Part shown: one piece after another, positions 16,549 to 25,503 of the stretch
Position numbering within the stretch: position 1 is the stretch's first letter
Layout of the letters: each line of letters opens with the position of its first letter
Assembly (NCBI GenBank): GCA_015056085.1
Contig: SVHA01000013.1
Coordinates: 1 to 47,980, forward strand
DNA: 47,980 nucleotides
Direction: 5' to 3'
Source: Clostridiales bacterium
Lineage (GTDB): Bacteria; Bacillota; Clostridia; Christensenellales; Aristaeellaceae
Position numbers and translations under genes: made by a program
The notes under the pieces: model-generated
The model's database searches: none
Told to the model about the DNA's origin: nothing
The model's input: only the letters and a program-made list of their open reading frames with translations

Positions 16549-16615
16549 CCTGTCAAAAAGGGGCTCAATGGCACTCTACCGGTGGTTGATTTCTCTCCCT
16601 TCAACCGCCAGTTCG

Positions 16616-16644
16616 TGGACAGGAGCATTTCCATCGCCTATACT
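16616..16644 (+). promoter_or_regulatory. Promoter of the XRE regulator gene
   Basis: TGGACA (16616-16621), 17-bp spacer, TATACT (16639-16644). Just upstream is an imperfect inverted repeat GGTGGTTGA/TCAACCGCC (about 16581-16609), which could be an autoregulatory operator. Confidence 0.65.
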
Positions 16645-16665
16645 CAGGGCGAAAGGAGGATTTCC

Positions 16666-17280
16666 GTGGATCAGATCAAAATCGGAAAATTCATCTCTGC
16701 GCAGAGAAAAAGCGCCGGGCTGACCCAGGCGCAACTGGCGGAAAGGCTCATGATCACCGACAGAGCCGTTTCCAAATGGGAAACGGGCAGGACGCTGCCT
16801 GATTCCTCCATCATGCTCAAACTTTGTGAGGAACTGAACATCACGGTGAACGACTTACTGACAGGGGAGAGAGTATCAATGGAAAACTACAACAAGGAAA
16901 TGGAACAGAATCTCATGGACATGGTGCGCCAGAAGGAAGAAGGCGACCGCAAACTTCTTCGCACGGAAATCGTGCTGGGCGTGGTCACGGTGATTCCCTT
17001 CCTCGTGCTGTGCGGCATTGCGGCTTTCGTGCCCATGGAGGAGTGGCTGCAGATTGTGCTGATTCTGGCGGGGGCGCTTCCCTTCCTGGCGGCGTGTTTC
17101 TACGCCATCAGGATTGAACAGACGGCGGGCTACTACGCCTGCCGCAAGTGCGGCCACCGCCACGTGCCCACCTACGCCAGCGCCCTGTGGGCACCTCATG
17201 TGAACAGGACCCGCTATATGCGCTGCCCCAAATGCGGCGAAAGGTCCTGGCAGAAGAAGGTCATCAGCAAGGACAAATAA
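16666..17280 (+). CDS. XRE-family regulator with membrane segments and zinc ribbon
   Basis: Encodes 204 aa with a GTG start at 16666, six bases after AAAGGAGG; the longer frame includes non-coding leader. Residues ~5-60 are a Cro/cI helix-turn-helix (KFISAQRKSAGLTQAQLAERLMI; RAVSKWETGR). Two hydrophobic helices follow (~105-125 and ~130-150), then a C-terminal zinc ribbon with CRKCGHRH and CPKCGERSW. This is a common Clostridia layout: a membrane-anchored DNA-binding protein that may sense an envelope signal. It has its own promoter and terminator. Targets are unknown; autoregulation is plausible. Confidence 0.88.
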   Translation: MDQIKIGKFISAQRKSAGLTQAQLAERLMITDRAVSKWETGRTLPDSSIMLKLCEELNITVNDLLTGERVSMENYNKEMEQNLMDMVRQKEEGDRKLLRTEIVLGVVTVIPFLVLCGIAAFVPMEEWLQIVLILAGALPFLAACFYAIRIEQTAGYYACRKCGHRHVPTYASALWAPHVNRTRYMRCPKCGERSWQKKVISKDK

Positions 17281-17298
17281 ATCGACGCAATCAAGAAG

Positions 17299-17323
17299 GA
17301 GAGCGCACTGCGCTCTCTTTTTT
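17299..17323 (+). terminator. Terminator of the XRE gene
   Basis: Perfect stem GAGAGCGC/GCGCTCTC with a 3-nt loop, then six T residues. The convergent 2H gene stops two bases further on. Confidence 0.9.
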
Positions 17324-17324
17324 G

Positions 17325-17849
17325 TTATGGAGTCTTCTTTTTTCCTTGCCCCAAATCAACTGTCATGATCTCCCTTGTGGGCCAGAAGGCGCACAGATGC
17401 AGTCTGGTGATTTTGCCCTCAAAGGGCTGGAAAGAATCCAGCAGAACCGGCAGGGCGCCGCAGATGGCTTCCGGCTCGTCGATGAGGATGGTGGCGTGGG
17501 GTGTCCAGGGGTAGGTTTCCGCCGTTTCCAGACGAATCGCTTTGCGGAGGGCGAGAAGGTCGGGGGTGTTCATGTCGGGCGCCGCAAAGAGGACCTTGCC
17601 CCCGGCAAACACACCGATGTGACTCAAAGACACGGGCGTGGCGGAGAATTCTCCGGCGAGGCGCTGCATTTCACACACGGCGTCTTTCTCTTTGTCGGGG
17701 GAAAACACCGCCAGACTGATATGAAAAGGGAGTCCCGGCGTCTGTTTGCCGATCAACCCTGCCTGCTGCAGCTGCTCCCGCCACAGGCCCATCCGTGTCT
17801 GGGAAGATTCATCCAGGTCTGCCATGAGGGTCAAAAACTGCTCTGCCAT
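17325..17849 (-). CDS. 2H phosphoesterase (2'-5' RNA ligase family)
   Basis: Encodes 174 aa. Two His-x-Ser/Thr signatures mark the 2H superfamily: PFHISLAVF (~43) and PHATILID (~118). Proteins of this fold open or form 2',5'- or cyclic phosphodiester bonds in RNA or nucleotides (ThpR, YjcG, CPDase). It is cytoplasmic, with no partner gene. A near-perfect promoter (TTGACA-N17-TATACT) lies upstream, its -35 box overlapping the end of the histidine kinase gene. The biological substrate cannot be inferred. Confidence 0.85.
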   Translation of the reverse strand: MAEQFLTLMADLDESSQTRMGLWREQLQQAGLIGKQTPGLPFHISLAVFSPDKEKDAVCEMQRLAGEFSATPVSLSHIGVFAGGKVLFAAPDMNTPDLLALRKAIRLETAETYPWTPHATILIDEPEAICGALPVLLDSFQPFEGKITRLHLCAFWPTREIMTVDLGQGKKKTP

Positions 17850-17888
17850 CGCTGATCACGTTCCTTTTGCGTAGTCGCTCCTGTCATC

Positions 17889-17917
17889 AGTATAATCCAT
17901 TCTGACTTGTCTGTCAA
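17889..17917 (-). promoter_or_regulatory. Promoter of the 2H gene
   Basis: Minus strand TTGACA (17917-17912), 17-bp spacer, TATACT (17894-17889). The TGA stop of the upstream kinase gene lies inside the -35 box. Confidence 0.8.
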
Positions 17918-19680
17918 AGCGATTGATCCGCCCCTTCAGCGACCACGCCTTTGATGGCGCTGACGAGGGCTTCCGGCGTGATGGGCTTGGTGAGGTGACC
18001 GTTCATGCCTGCTTTCAGGCAGGCGTCCACATCCTCCGGGTAGGCGTCGGCGGACACGGCGAGGATGGGTGTATTTTGGAGCAGCGGGTCGTCCAGCGCG
18101 CGGATGGTGCGGGCGGCGGTCAGGCCGTCCATCACCGGCATTTTCCTGTCCATGAGGATGGCGTCATACACATGGGGGCCCGCTTTTTTCAGCATTTGCA
18201 CGCAGATTTGCCCGTTGACGGCCTGATCGCAGGTGGCGCCGGAAAAGCGCAGCATTTCCGCCAGAATTTCCCGGTTGATATCGATGTCCTCGGCGATGAG
18301 CAGATGCAGCCCGGCCAGTTCCTCCGGGGATTCCTCCCGGGGCGGCGGCGGGGAAAAGGCATTTTCGAGGGTGCGGCTGACGCTGCCGGGGAAATACAAC
18401 TTGCTGATGAATCCGTCAGCGCCCAGGGCCGCCCAGGAGGTTTCTGTTTCGGCGCCTTCAAAATCCGCCAGAAGAATGCGGGGCGGAGGCATCACATGGC
18501 GCAACTGAGGCAGCAGGGAAGACAACTGCAGCCCCGGCAGATGGCGGTCCAGAATGACTGCATCAAAGGGGGACTCCGCAGCGGCAGCTGATTGCATCTC
18601 CCGAAGGACCGCGGGGGCATGGAGGGCCGTTTTGACGGTCATTCCCAGCCCGGTGAGGATGTTTCTGGCCAGCCGGGCTGTTTCCGGGGAGGCGTCTGCC
18701 AGCAGCAGATGCAGGGGCGGCGGGGTGCGGGGCGATTCCGGCAGGGGCTCCATGGGCAGATGCACCTCAAAAACGGTGCCTTCTCCGGGGGTGCTTGTGC
18801 AGGTGATGGTGCCGCCCAGCAGTTCCACCAGCTGCCGGACGATGTAGAGTCCCATGCCTGTACCGGGGGCGGAGAGCACCTGGGCGTCCGTGCCCCGCTC
18901 AAAGGCGTCATACATCTGGGCCATGAAATCGGCGTCCATGCCCGGCCCGGAATCCGTGATGCGGAAGCCCAGCAGAGGCTCGGCGCCGTCCTGCCAGATT
19001 TCCACGAGGATTTTCCCTTTGGGCGGGGTGTACTTGATGGCGTTGGTGAGGAGGTTTAAGTAAATCTGGCTCATCCGCAGGGGGTCGTTCATCAGCCGCT
19101 CGTGGCGGATGGACTTCAGGTGGACTTCCAGATGCTGATGTTTGTCCTGCATCTGGGGCATCGTCATGCTGATGAGCTGGCTGAACAAATCCGGCAGGGA
19201 CATTTCTTTGGGCGTCACCGGCAATTTGCCCGATTCCATGCGGGTCACGTCCAGAATGTCGCTCACCAGCGTCAGCAGATGCTCTCCCGCCAGCCGGATG
19301 CGCTTCATGCGGGTTTGCTGGGCGGCATTTGACGCATGGCGGGCAGCAATGACGGACAGGCCGATCATGGTGTTGAGAGGCGTGCGCACATCGTGGGAGA
19401 TGGCGCAGAGAAACCGGGTGCGCATTTCATCCATGCGCTGATGGGTCTGGGCGGCGGTGAGCATCTTCTGCCGCAGGCGGATGTACTGCCGTTGCAGGCG
19501 GATGAGAATCACGCCCATGAGCAAAATCAGCACCGCAAAGGCGACGGAGAGGTACAACAGCATCAGCCGGGGCGGCAGGGCGCGCAGAAGCAGCGCTGCG
19601 CCAAGGGCGAGGATGAGCAGCGTGGCTGCCAGCCATGCAGGATGATGTTTGCGGCGGTCAGGGACGTCTTTTGCAGGCAT
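17914..19680 (-). CDS. Hybrid sensor histidine kinase with two receiver domains
   Basis: Encodes 588 aa. Two membrane helices close together (~15-35 and ~38-60) leave almost no extracellular loop and no PAS or HAMP. HisKA: FLCAISHDVRTPLN with the phospho-acceptor His96. HATPase: NAIKYT (N box), ITDSGPGMD (G1) and APGTGMGLYI (G2). The first receiver (~325-440) keeps DAVILDRHLPG. The second (~455-575) is complete: LIAEDIDINRE, DAILMDRKMPVMDG (Asp near 508), AVSADAY and LTKPI. This is the layout of BarA/LuxQ-like phosphorelays, but no Hpt or output gene adjoins. The ATG has GAGAGGG upstream. The signal is unknown, possibly membrane-borne. Confidence 0.88.
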   Translation of the reverse strand: MPAKDVPDRRKHHPAWLAATLLILALGAALLLRALPPRLMLLYLSVAFAVLILLMGVILIRLQRQYIRLRQKMLTAAQTHQRMDEMRTRFLCAISHDVRTPLNTMIGLSVIAARHASNAAQQTRMKRIRLAGEHLLTLVSDILDVTRMESGKLPVTPKEMSLPDLFSQLISMTMPQMQDKHQHLEVHLKSIRHERLMNDPLRMSQIYLNLLTNAIKYTPPKGKILVEIWQDGAEPLLGFRITDSGPGMDADFMAQMYDAFERGTDAQVLSAPGTGMGLYIVRQLVELLGGTITCTSTPGEGTVFEVHLPMEPLPESPRTPPPLHLLLADASPETARLARNILTGLGMTVKTALHAPAVLREMQSAAAAESPFDAVILDRHLPGLQLSSLLPQLRHVMPPPRILLADFEGAETETSWAALGADGFISKLYFPGSVSRTLENAFSPPPPREESPEELAGLHLLIAEDIDINREILAEMLRFSGATCDQAVNGQICVQMLKKAGPHVYDAILMDRKMPVMDGLTAARTIRALDDPLLQNTPILAVSADAYPEDVDACLKAGMNGHLTKPITPEALVSAIKGVVAEGADQSL

Positions 19681-19799
19681 GGTGAATCCCTCTCGGTTTC
19701 AAAAAATGACTTCTGTTTTTTATGATGCGTTTGCTGCGGGAAATATGCCGGAATCAGGCACAATCCGGGGAATTTGCAGGAAATTCACACATGGGATGA

Positions 19800-19828
19800 T
19801 TGCAAAATGCGGCCGGGGGAGGTATAAT
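19800..19828 (+). promoter_or_regulatory. Promoter of the LtaS-like gene
   Basis: TTGCAA (19800-19805), 17-bp spacer, TATAAT (19823-19828). The leader is about 28 nt. Confidence 0.8.
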
Positions 19829-19862
19829 CAATACATTATCTCTTGAAAAAGAGGCGAGAAGG

Positions 19863-21812
19863 ATGAAACAGGAGAACAGGCGAATCGTCCTGACCCCCAA
19901 ACGGGGCATTGCGGGGTGCGTGCTGGCGGCAGCGGCGCTGATTTCAAGCGCCGTCGCCGGGAACATCGTTGCGGGCATTCCCTTTGCGGTGCTGCTGGTG
20001 CTGGCGGGCTTTTTCCGCTTTCAGCCGAAAAACGGCGTGATCGCCACCGTGGTGACGATGGCTTTCTGCACCGTGATGATGCTGGTGGCGCCCTTTTATC
20101 CCAACCTCATGCTGGCGCCGGAGAAGTTCGGCATTATCCTGCCGGAAGTGCTGATGCTCAACGGCTTTTTTGCCATGGCAGTGTGGGGATTTTTCGGGTC
20201 TGTCACCGGGCGGTGGAAGGGCGCTTATGCCGTGTCCTCGCTGGTGATGCTCATTGTCGCTTTCATCAACACCTATGTGTTCCGCTTCCGGGGCAATGAA
20301 GTCTCCCCGGCGGATATCTTCTATATCCAGACGGCCATCAACGTGGCGGGTAACTATAACTTCACCGTCACGGAAAAGATGCTGGTGGCCGCGATGATCT
20401 GGGCGACCTCCGCATTTGCTCTTGGCAGCCTGCCGGCCATCCCCCGGGGGAAACCCCGCCGGGCGATGCGGGCGGTGACGCTGGTTTTGTCCGTGGCGCT
20501 GGGCGTGACCTATGCGTTGGGCACGAATCTGGTGCCCTATCACACCTGGAGTTGCGAGGGCACGCTGCGCAGCGGATTTTTCGTGAATTTCTCCGTGGGC
20601 ATCCGACGCACGATGGTACAGGAGCCGGAGGGGTATTCCGTGGCGGAAGTGGACGCTCTGGCGCAGCAGGCTTCCCAGTCGGAAAATTCCCCCGCTGAAA
20701 ACACCAAAAAGCCCCATATCATCGTGGTGATGAACGAGTCCTTTGCGGATTTCGCCACCCTCAACGGCGAAATGCCCGCCACCAATCAGCCTGTGACGCC
20801 CTTCTATGACAGCCTGACGGAGAACTGCATCAAGGGCCATGCCCTGACGTCCGTCTTCGGCGGAACCACCGCCAATGCGGAGTTTGAATTGCTCACCGGC
20901 TGCTCCATGGCCTTCCTCCCGAAAGGCTCCTGCCCCTATCAGCAGTTCATCCGGGGTGAAATGCCCGGCCTTGTCAGTACCCTGAAGGCCCAGGGCTACG
21001 ACTGCGTGTCCACCCACCCCTATGACGCCAGCGGATGGAACCGCACCAAGGTGTATCCGCTGCTGGGCTTTGACAAATCCACCTTTGACGAGGTCTACAA
21101 AAAGGCGGAAGAAGTCAGAGCCTACGTCAGCGACAAAGCGGTGTATATGTACATCATGCAGCATCTGGTGAGTGCCGGGAGCAACCCCCAGTTCGTCTTC
21201 GCCATCACGATGCAGAATCACGGCGGATACGACTACACGGGAGAGAACCTCGTCACGGATGTGACGCTGGAAGGCCATGACCGGGACTTCCCCGATGCGG
21301 ACCAGTATTTTTCCCTGATGCGGGAAAGCGACCGGGCGCTGGAACATCTGATCGGGATGCTGGAACGCTATGAAGAAGACGTGCTGCTGCTGTTCTTCGG
21401 CGATCACTATCCGGCGCTGGACAATGCGTGCTACGATGCCCTGCGGGGCGGGGAAGCCACCACACTGGAAATGCGCATGGGCAGTTACACCGTGCCCTAT
21501 CTCATCTGGGCCAACTATGACATCGAGGAAGCAGACGGCGGCCTGACGAGCCTGAACTACCTGGGCACCATGCTGACCAGGGCGGCGGGGCTGGAACTGA
21601 CCCCCTATCAGCAGTTCCAGGAGCAGGTTCAAACGTGCATCCCGGCCCTCAACCCCATGGGGTACTATTCTCCCTCTGCCGGCGGCTTTGTGGAACTGGA
21701 AGACGCCCAGGGTGAGGAAAAGCAGTGGCTGGACAACTACGAAATGGTGCAGTACAATCATCTCTTTGACACAGGCAACCGCAGCCGGGAGATGTTCGGC
21801 ACGGAGGAATGA
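19863..21812 (+). CDS. LTA synthase-like sulfatase-fold membrane enzyme
   Basis: Encodes 649 aa. About five N-terminal membrane helices (residues ~15-220) anchor an extracellular sulfatase-fold domain. The metal and catalytic residues expected from LtaS are in place: VMNESFAD (metal Glu), FGGTTANAEFE with the nucleophile Thr at 335/336, MQNHGGYDY and FFGDHYPAL (Asp-His). LtaS-type enzymes transfer glycerol phosphate from phosphatidylglycerol onto a growing polymer. Here the product could be a teichoic-type polymer or a phospho-modified surface glycan. Start: the ATG at 19863; the longer frame runs through the promoter. The stop overlaps the next gene region, suggesting a two-gene operon. Confidence 0.88.
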   Translation: MKQENRRIVLTPKRGIAGCVLAAAALISSAVAGNIVAGIPFAVLLVLAGFFRFQPKNGVIATVVTMAFCTVMMLVAPFYPNLMLAPEKFGIILPEVLMLNGFFAMAVWGFFGSVTGRWKGAYAVSSLVMLIVAFINTYVFRFRGNEVSPADIFYIQTAINVAGNYNFTVTEKMLVAAMIWATSAFALGSLPAIPRGKPRRAMRAVTLVLSVALGVTYALGTNLVPYHTWSCEGTLRSGFFVNFSVGIRRTMVQEPEGYSVAEVDALAQQASQSENSPAENTKKPHIIVVMNESFADFATLNGEMPATNQPVTPFYDSLTENCIKGHALTSVFGGTTANAEFELLTGCSMAFLPKGSCPYQQFIRGEMPGLVSTLKAQGYDCVSTHPYDASGWNRTKVYPLLGFDKSTFDEVYKKAEEVRAYVSDKAVYMYIMQHLVSAGSNPQFVFAITMQNHGGYDYTGENLVTDVTLEGHDRDFPDADQYFSLMRESDRALEHLIGMLERYEEDVLLLFFGDHYPALDNACYDALRGGEATTLEMRMGSYTVPYLIWANYDIEEADGGLTSLNYLGTMLTRAAGLELTPYQQFQEQVQTCIPALNPMGYYSPSAGGFVELEDAQGEEKQWLDNYEMVQYNHLFDTGNRSREMFGTEE

Positions 21813-21817
21813 CCTGG

Positions 21818-22348
21818 ATGGAGATCATCACGAAAAGGCTGCGCCTGAGGCCCTATACATGGGATGATTTTGACGCTTTGTACGGCATCCTCTCCGATGC
21901 AAAGACCATGGCGCACTATCCCCGCCCCTACGATGAAAACGGCACCCGCAGGTGGATCCAGTGGAGCCTGGACAACTACGAAAAATACGGCTTTGGCCTG
22001 TGGGCGATGGAACTGAAGGATACGGGCGAATTCATCGGAGACTGCGGGCTGACCATGCAAAAGATCAATGGTCAGGAATTGCCGGAAATCGGCTATCATG
22101 TCCACAGGAATCACTGGCGCAGGGGATATGCCGGGGAAGCGGCTATCGCCGTGCGGGACTGGGCCTTTTCCCATACGGATTTCCCCTGCCTGTATTCCTA
22201 CATGAAGCACACAAATGCAGCGTCTTATTCCACTGCCGCTCATGCAGGGATGCGGAAAATCGACGAATACGCCGACCCGGAAGAGGAATGCCTCTTTGTG
22301 TATGCCATCACCAGAGAAGAATGGGAAAAATGCATGAAAAGCGGCTGA
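21818..22348 (+). CDS. GNAT family N-acetyltransferase
   Basis: Encodes 176 aa. MEIITKRLRLRPYTWDDF is the standard opening of RimJ/RimL-like acetyltransferases. The acetyl-CoA binding region reads IGYHVHRNHWRRGYAGEAA (~90-108, Q/RxxGxA-like) and is followed by a SYMKHTNAAS segment. It should acetylate an amino group of a protein, antibiotic or metabolite. The ATG at 21818 lies 10 bases after GGAGG; an in-frame ATG at 21809 overlaps the previous stop but is only one base from that site. It is co-transcribed with the LtaS-like gene. Confidence 0.85.
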   Translation: MEIITKRLRLRPYTWDDFDALYGILSDAKTMAHYPRPYDENGTRRWIQWSLDNYEKYGFGLWAMELKDTGEFIGDCGLTMQKINGQELPEIGYHVHRNHWRRGYAGEAAIAVRDWAFSHTDFPCLYSYMKHTNAASYSTAAHAGMRKIDEYADPEEECLFVYAITREEWEKCMKSG

Positions 22349-22369
22349 TGCAAACGCATCAGCCACTTC
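22343..22369. terminator. Hairpin between convergent GNAT and GH78-like genes
   Basis: Perfect 9-bp stem GGCTGATGC/GCATCAGCC (22343-22351/22356-22364) that includes the GNAT stop codon. The T-tail is weak on the plus strand and CTTTTC on the minus strand. Confidence 0.55.
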
Positions 22370-22381
22370 TAAATTTCTGGC

Positions 22382-24337
22382 TTATCCGATCAGCCGGTGA
22401 TAGTAGACAATGGGCATGGCGCTCCAGCCGTGGCACAGGCTGCCGGCCCGGTCAAAGGCGCTTTCGCCGTCCTCCGTTTCCCAGAAGGTGGTGGCGCCCA
22501 CTGCCAGCATCCGGCTGTAGCGGCAGTCGATGTCCTCGATCACGTGGGTGCGCCACTTGTCCCCGCAGGAGAGCAGGGCGTCATACACAAAGCAGCGCAT
22601 ACTCAGGGTACAAGGGGTCATGCCGCTGTTGGGTTGTGCCAGTTTGTCTGCAACAAAGGCGGCCTTTTTAGGCGGCAGCACACCGCTGAGCACCGCCAGG
22701 GCGTTGACCAGTTCGCTGGCGGTTTCGCCCTCCGTGCTGTTGATGAATACGCCCTGGTCCTCCCGCCAGAAGTGCTTCGCCACGGCGTTTTGCAGGCGGG
22801 GCACAAGGTCCTGCCAGGGGGAGGTTTCCCCCACCAGAGCCAGCAGATCGCCATAGGCCGTCAGCGCCAGTATCAGCAGGCAGTTGAGGGCGGCGTCAAA
22901 CCGCTTTTCGTCCACGCCCATCAGTTTGCCGGAAAGCCCGGGAGACCACTCGTAGAAATTCCAGTGGCAGCGGTCTTCGAAAACGGGAATCAGGTCGCCC
23001 TCCATCCGGGAAAGGAAGGCGGTCAGGATGCTTTCCAGCTTGGGGCGAATCTCCGCAAACAGGGTCTTATCGCCGCTTGCGAGGGTATATTCCTTCACGG
23101 CGGTGAAGTAGTGCAGGGAGAAAGAGGGGATGGTCAGGTCGTCGCTGCTGGGGGTGCAGATGGATAGCAGGCCGTCCGGGCGGCAGTCCTTGCTGATGAG
23201 CAGCAGATTGGCCCGGGCGAAAGGGTATTCCCCGAAGGCGTCGTAGCCGCACAGCATCTGATTGCGGCTGTCCAGGGCATAGAGGGCCTGTTCCCGCCAG
23301 GGGGTGTCTTCGTAATGCTCGTGCATACAGCACCGCAGGGTGTGGACGCAGGTTTCGTAAATCCGGGTCTGCAGGGGCGTCAGGCCACGGGGCAGGGGAC
23401 GGCGCTTGAGGGGATACACCGTGGGCAGCAGGGTCAGCGCTTCGGCGGAAACGGGGTGCCCGGCGGTCAGTTCCAGATACCGGCAGCCCAGGCGGCGCAG
23501 GGGGTGCGTCCACTGGTTCCATCCGGCCTGAAGGGTCACCTGCACGCTGAAATCCCGGCCCTTGAGGTCGTTGCGAACATGGCCGTCCGCAATATGCTCG
23601 CCAAAGGTGATGGTGGCCTCCTGCGCCTTTTCGGAATACACCTTCAGGTGCAGGAAACCGGCTTCCTCCCGGCGCAGGTCGGCTCTCACAAAGGTGGGGG
23701 AAATCTGCGTCAGATCATGGGGCAGGGGCTGGCCGATGTTCAGCCGGGCCACAGGCCGGGGAAACAGGGGCAGAGTCTGCACCACCTGGGCGCTGGGGTG
23801 GAAATCCCCGGTGTCCTGACGGAGCCAGTCGTCCCGGCGGGTCAGGTTGCAGGCGAAAGAAAAACCCAACTGCGGCGTGATGCGCTTTTGCAGGCCCTGC
23901 TTCATCACAGGGCTCAGGCGGGAGAGTGTCTCCGGCAGGGAGCAGCACAGGCAATCGCCCTTTTGCCAAACTTCATAGCGCAGGGCGGCGTTGCCGGGAT
24001 AATACCCCATGTGCCCCTTGCCGTGATGCCACACGGCGATGCACAGGCTGTTTTTGCCGGAGCGGCAAAGGGGCGTCAGATCAATTTCATCGTAGATTTT
24101 GTAGTGAGGGAAATCGGCGTACTGTCCGGCATACACAAGATCGCCATTCAGATACAGGGCATAGGTGGTGTCGGCGCTGATGCGGATGGACACGTCGCCT
24201 TCCCCGGCGGTGAATTCATCGGTGAATTCAGCATACTGATCCGCCTGAGCGCCCTCTTGGAGCCAGATCCAGCAGGAGGGCGCATCAAAAGAATCCCCCC
24301 AGCCGGAAACGCCTGAATTGCGCATAGCAAAAGCCAT
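22382..24337 (-). CDS. Alpha-L-rhamnosidase-like (GH78-type) glycosidase
   Basis: Encodes 651 aa, intracellular. A beta-sandwich N-terminal part (ISADTTYALYLNGDLVY, with YDEIDLTPL; a second sandwich from ~220) precedes an (alpha/alpha)6 barrel. Barrel features: EDTPWREQALYALDSRNQM (~350), the position of the GH78 general acid loop; DRCHWNFYEWSPG (~435); TPCTLSMRCFVYDAL; and GATTFWETEDGESAFDRAGSLCHGW near the end, a hallmark of the family. It likely removes rhamnose or a related deoxysugar from plant glycans or pectin fragments. The ATG at 24337 follows GGGG by 8 bases; a GTG at 24346 is possible. It is monocistronic. Confidence 0.8.
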   Translation of the reverse strand: MAFAMRNSGVSGWGDSFDAPSCWIWLQEGAQADQYAEFTDEFTAGEGDVSIRISADTTYALYLNGDLVYAGQYADFPHYKIYDEIDLTPLCRSGKNSLCIAVWHHGKGHMGYYPGNAALRYEVWQKGDCLCCSLPETLSRLSPVMKQGLQKRITPQLGFSFACNLTRRDDWLRQDTGDFHPSAQVVQTLPLFPRPVARLNIGQPLPHDLTQISPTFVRADLRREEAGFLHLKVYSEKAQEATITFGEHIADGHVRNDLKGRDFSVQVTLQAGWNQWTHPLRRLGCRYLELTAGHPVSAEALTLLPTVYPLKRRPLPRGLTPLQTRIYETCVHTLRCCMHEHYEDTPWREQALYALDSRNQMLCGYDAFGEYPFARANLLLISKDCRPDGLLSICTPSSDDLTIPSFSLHYFTAVKEYTLASGDKTLFAEIRPKLESILTAFLSRMEGDLIPVFEDRCHWNFYEWSPGLSGKLMGVDEKRFDAALNCLLILALTAYGDLLALVGETSPWQDLVPRLQNAVAKHFWREDQGVFINSTEGETASELVNALAVLSGVLPPKKAAFVADKLAQPNSGMTPCTLSMRCFVYDALLSCGDKWRTHVIEDIDCRYSRMLAVGATTFWETEDGESAFDRAGSLCHGWSAMPIVYYHRLIG

Positions 24338-24374
24338 ATCTGTCACCCCGTTTGGATTCAGAAATCATACTGGG

Positions 24375-24403
24375 ATTATAGCGCACAAATGGGAGGGCGT
24401 CAA
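24375..24403 (-). promoter_or_regulatory. Promoter of the GH78-like gene
   Basis: Minus strand TTGACG (24403-24398), 17-bp spacer, TATAAT (24380-24375). Confidence 0.8.
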
Positions 24404-24546
24404 TTTGTTTGGGGACGTCGCAAGGGCGCCCGGACAGAAAAATGTTCCCGCCCGGCAGGACAACCCGGGTGGATGTTGAATTTTGGAAAGAGACAGTATA
24501 TGCAAGCCTCTGCCCGGATATTCCCGGCGGAGGGAGGAGTGACGAT

Positions 24547-25446
24547 ATGCGGATTCTCGTGTTTGGTTCCCTGAATATCGACAAGGTGTACGCCCTTTCT
24601 GATTTCGTGCGTCCCGGGGAGACGGTTGCGGCCCGCAAAATGGATGAATTCTGCGGCGGCAAGGGCTTCAATCAGGCCATTGCCCTCAGGCGTGCGGGCA
24701 ATGAAGTGCATTTCGCCGGCGCTGTGGGCGCAGACGGTCAGATGCTGCTCAACACCCTGGACAAAAACGGCATCTGCCGTGATCTGGTGCAGGTGAAGGA
24801 CGGCGCCACGGGCCATGCCATCATTCAGGTGGATGACAAGGGCGGCAACTGCATCATCATTCTGGCGGGCACCAACGGGAAGATCACCCCGGAGGACGCA
24901 AAAAACGCCCTGTCCGGCTTCGGTGAGGGCGATCTGCTGGTGGTGCAGAACGAGATTTCCTCCATGCCGGACATCCTGAGGCTGGCTAAGGGGCAAGGCA
25001 TGACAGTGGCCTTCAACCCCTCTCCCTTCAATGAGAAGGTGGCCCTGTGCGACATCGCCATGGTGGATTACCTGCTCATCAACGAAACGGAAGGTCAGGC
25101 CATGACCGGCTGCGGCGAAAAGGACGCCATTCTGGACGCCCTCAGGCAGAAGTACCCGGCGCTGAACGTGGTGCTGACGCTGGGCGGCGACGGCTCTGTG
25201 TATCAGGCGGCGGGCGGCGAGCGCACGCCCTGCGGCATCTATCGCACCAAGGCGGTGGATACCACGGCGGCAGGCGACACCTTCACCGGGTATTTCCTGG
25301 GGGAAATCTTGTCAGGCGCTGCGCCTGCCAACGCCCTGAAACTGGCGGCGGTGGCAGCGGGCATTTCCGTGTCCCGGGCAGGCGCCGAGCCTTCCATCCC
25401 CACGAGGGAAGAAGTGCTGGAAGCCCTTAAAACCGCCCAGGTGTAA
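24547..25446 (+). CDS. Ribokinase-family (PfkB) sugar kinase
   Basis: Encodes 299 aa. The ATG at 24547 follows GGAGGGAGGAG. PfkB signatures: the opening MRILVFGSLNIDKVYAL, the sugar-binding GGKGFNQA (~36-43), LLINETEG (~175) and the C-terminal anion-hole and catalytic-base motif DTTAAGDTFTGYF (~236-248, catalytic Asp in AAGD). It phosphorylates a sugar or nucleoside with ATP. The GGKGFNQA motif and length fit ribokinase, but adenosine or deoxyribose kinase cannot be ruled out. It is divergent from the GH78-like gene, so a joint role in pentose or deoxysugar use is possible. Confidence 0.85.
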   Translation: MRILVFGSLNIDKVYALSDFVRPGETVAARKMDEFCGGKGFNQAIALRRAGNEVHFAGAVGADGQMLLNTLDKNGICRDLVQVKDGATGHAIIQVDDKGGNCIIILAGTNGKITPEDAKNALSGFGEGDLLVVQNEISSMPDILRLAKGQGMTVAFNPSPFNEKVALCDIAMVDYLLINETEGQAMTGCGEKDAILDALRQKYPALNVVLTLGGDGSVYQAAGGERTPCGIYRTKAVDTTAAGDTFTGYFLGEILSGAAPANALKLAAVAAGISVSRAGAEPSIPTREEVLEALKTAQV

Positions 25447-25460
25447 ATCAAAATGAAAAG

Positions 25461-25498
25461 GGCTCCGGAATGACGAGTACATTCCGGAGCCTGTTTGA
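25461..25498. terminator. Bidirectional terminator between ribokinase and ktrA-like genes
   Basis: Perfect 12-bp stem GGCTCCGGAATG/CATTCCGGAGCC (25461-25472/25480-25491), followed by TGTTTGATTT on plus and CTTTTCATTTT on minus. Confidence 0.85.
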
Positions 25499-25503
25499 TT
25501 TGC

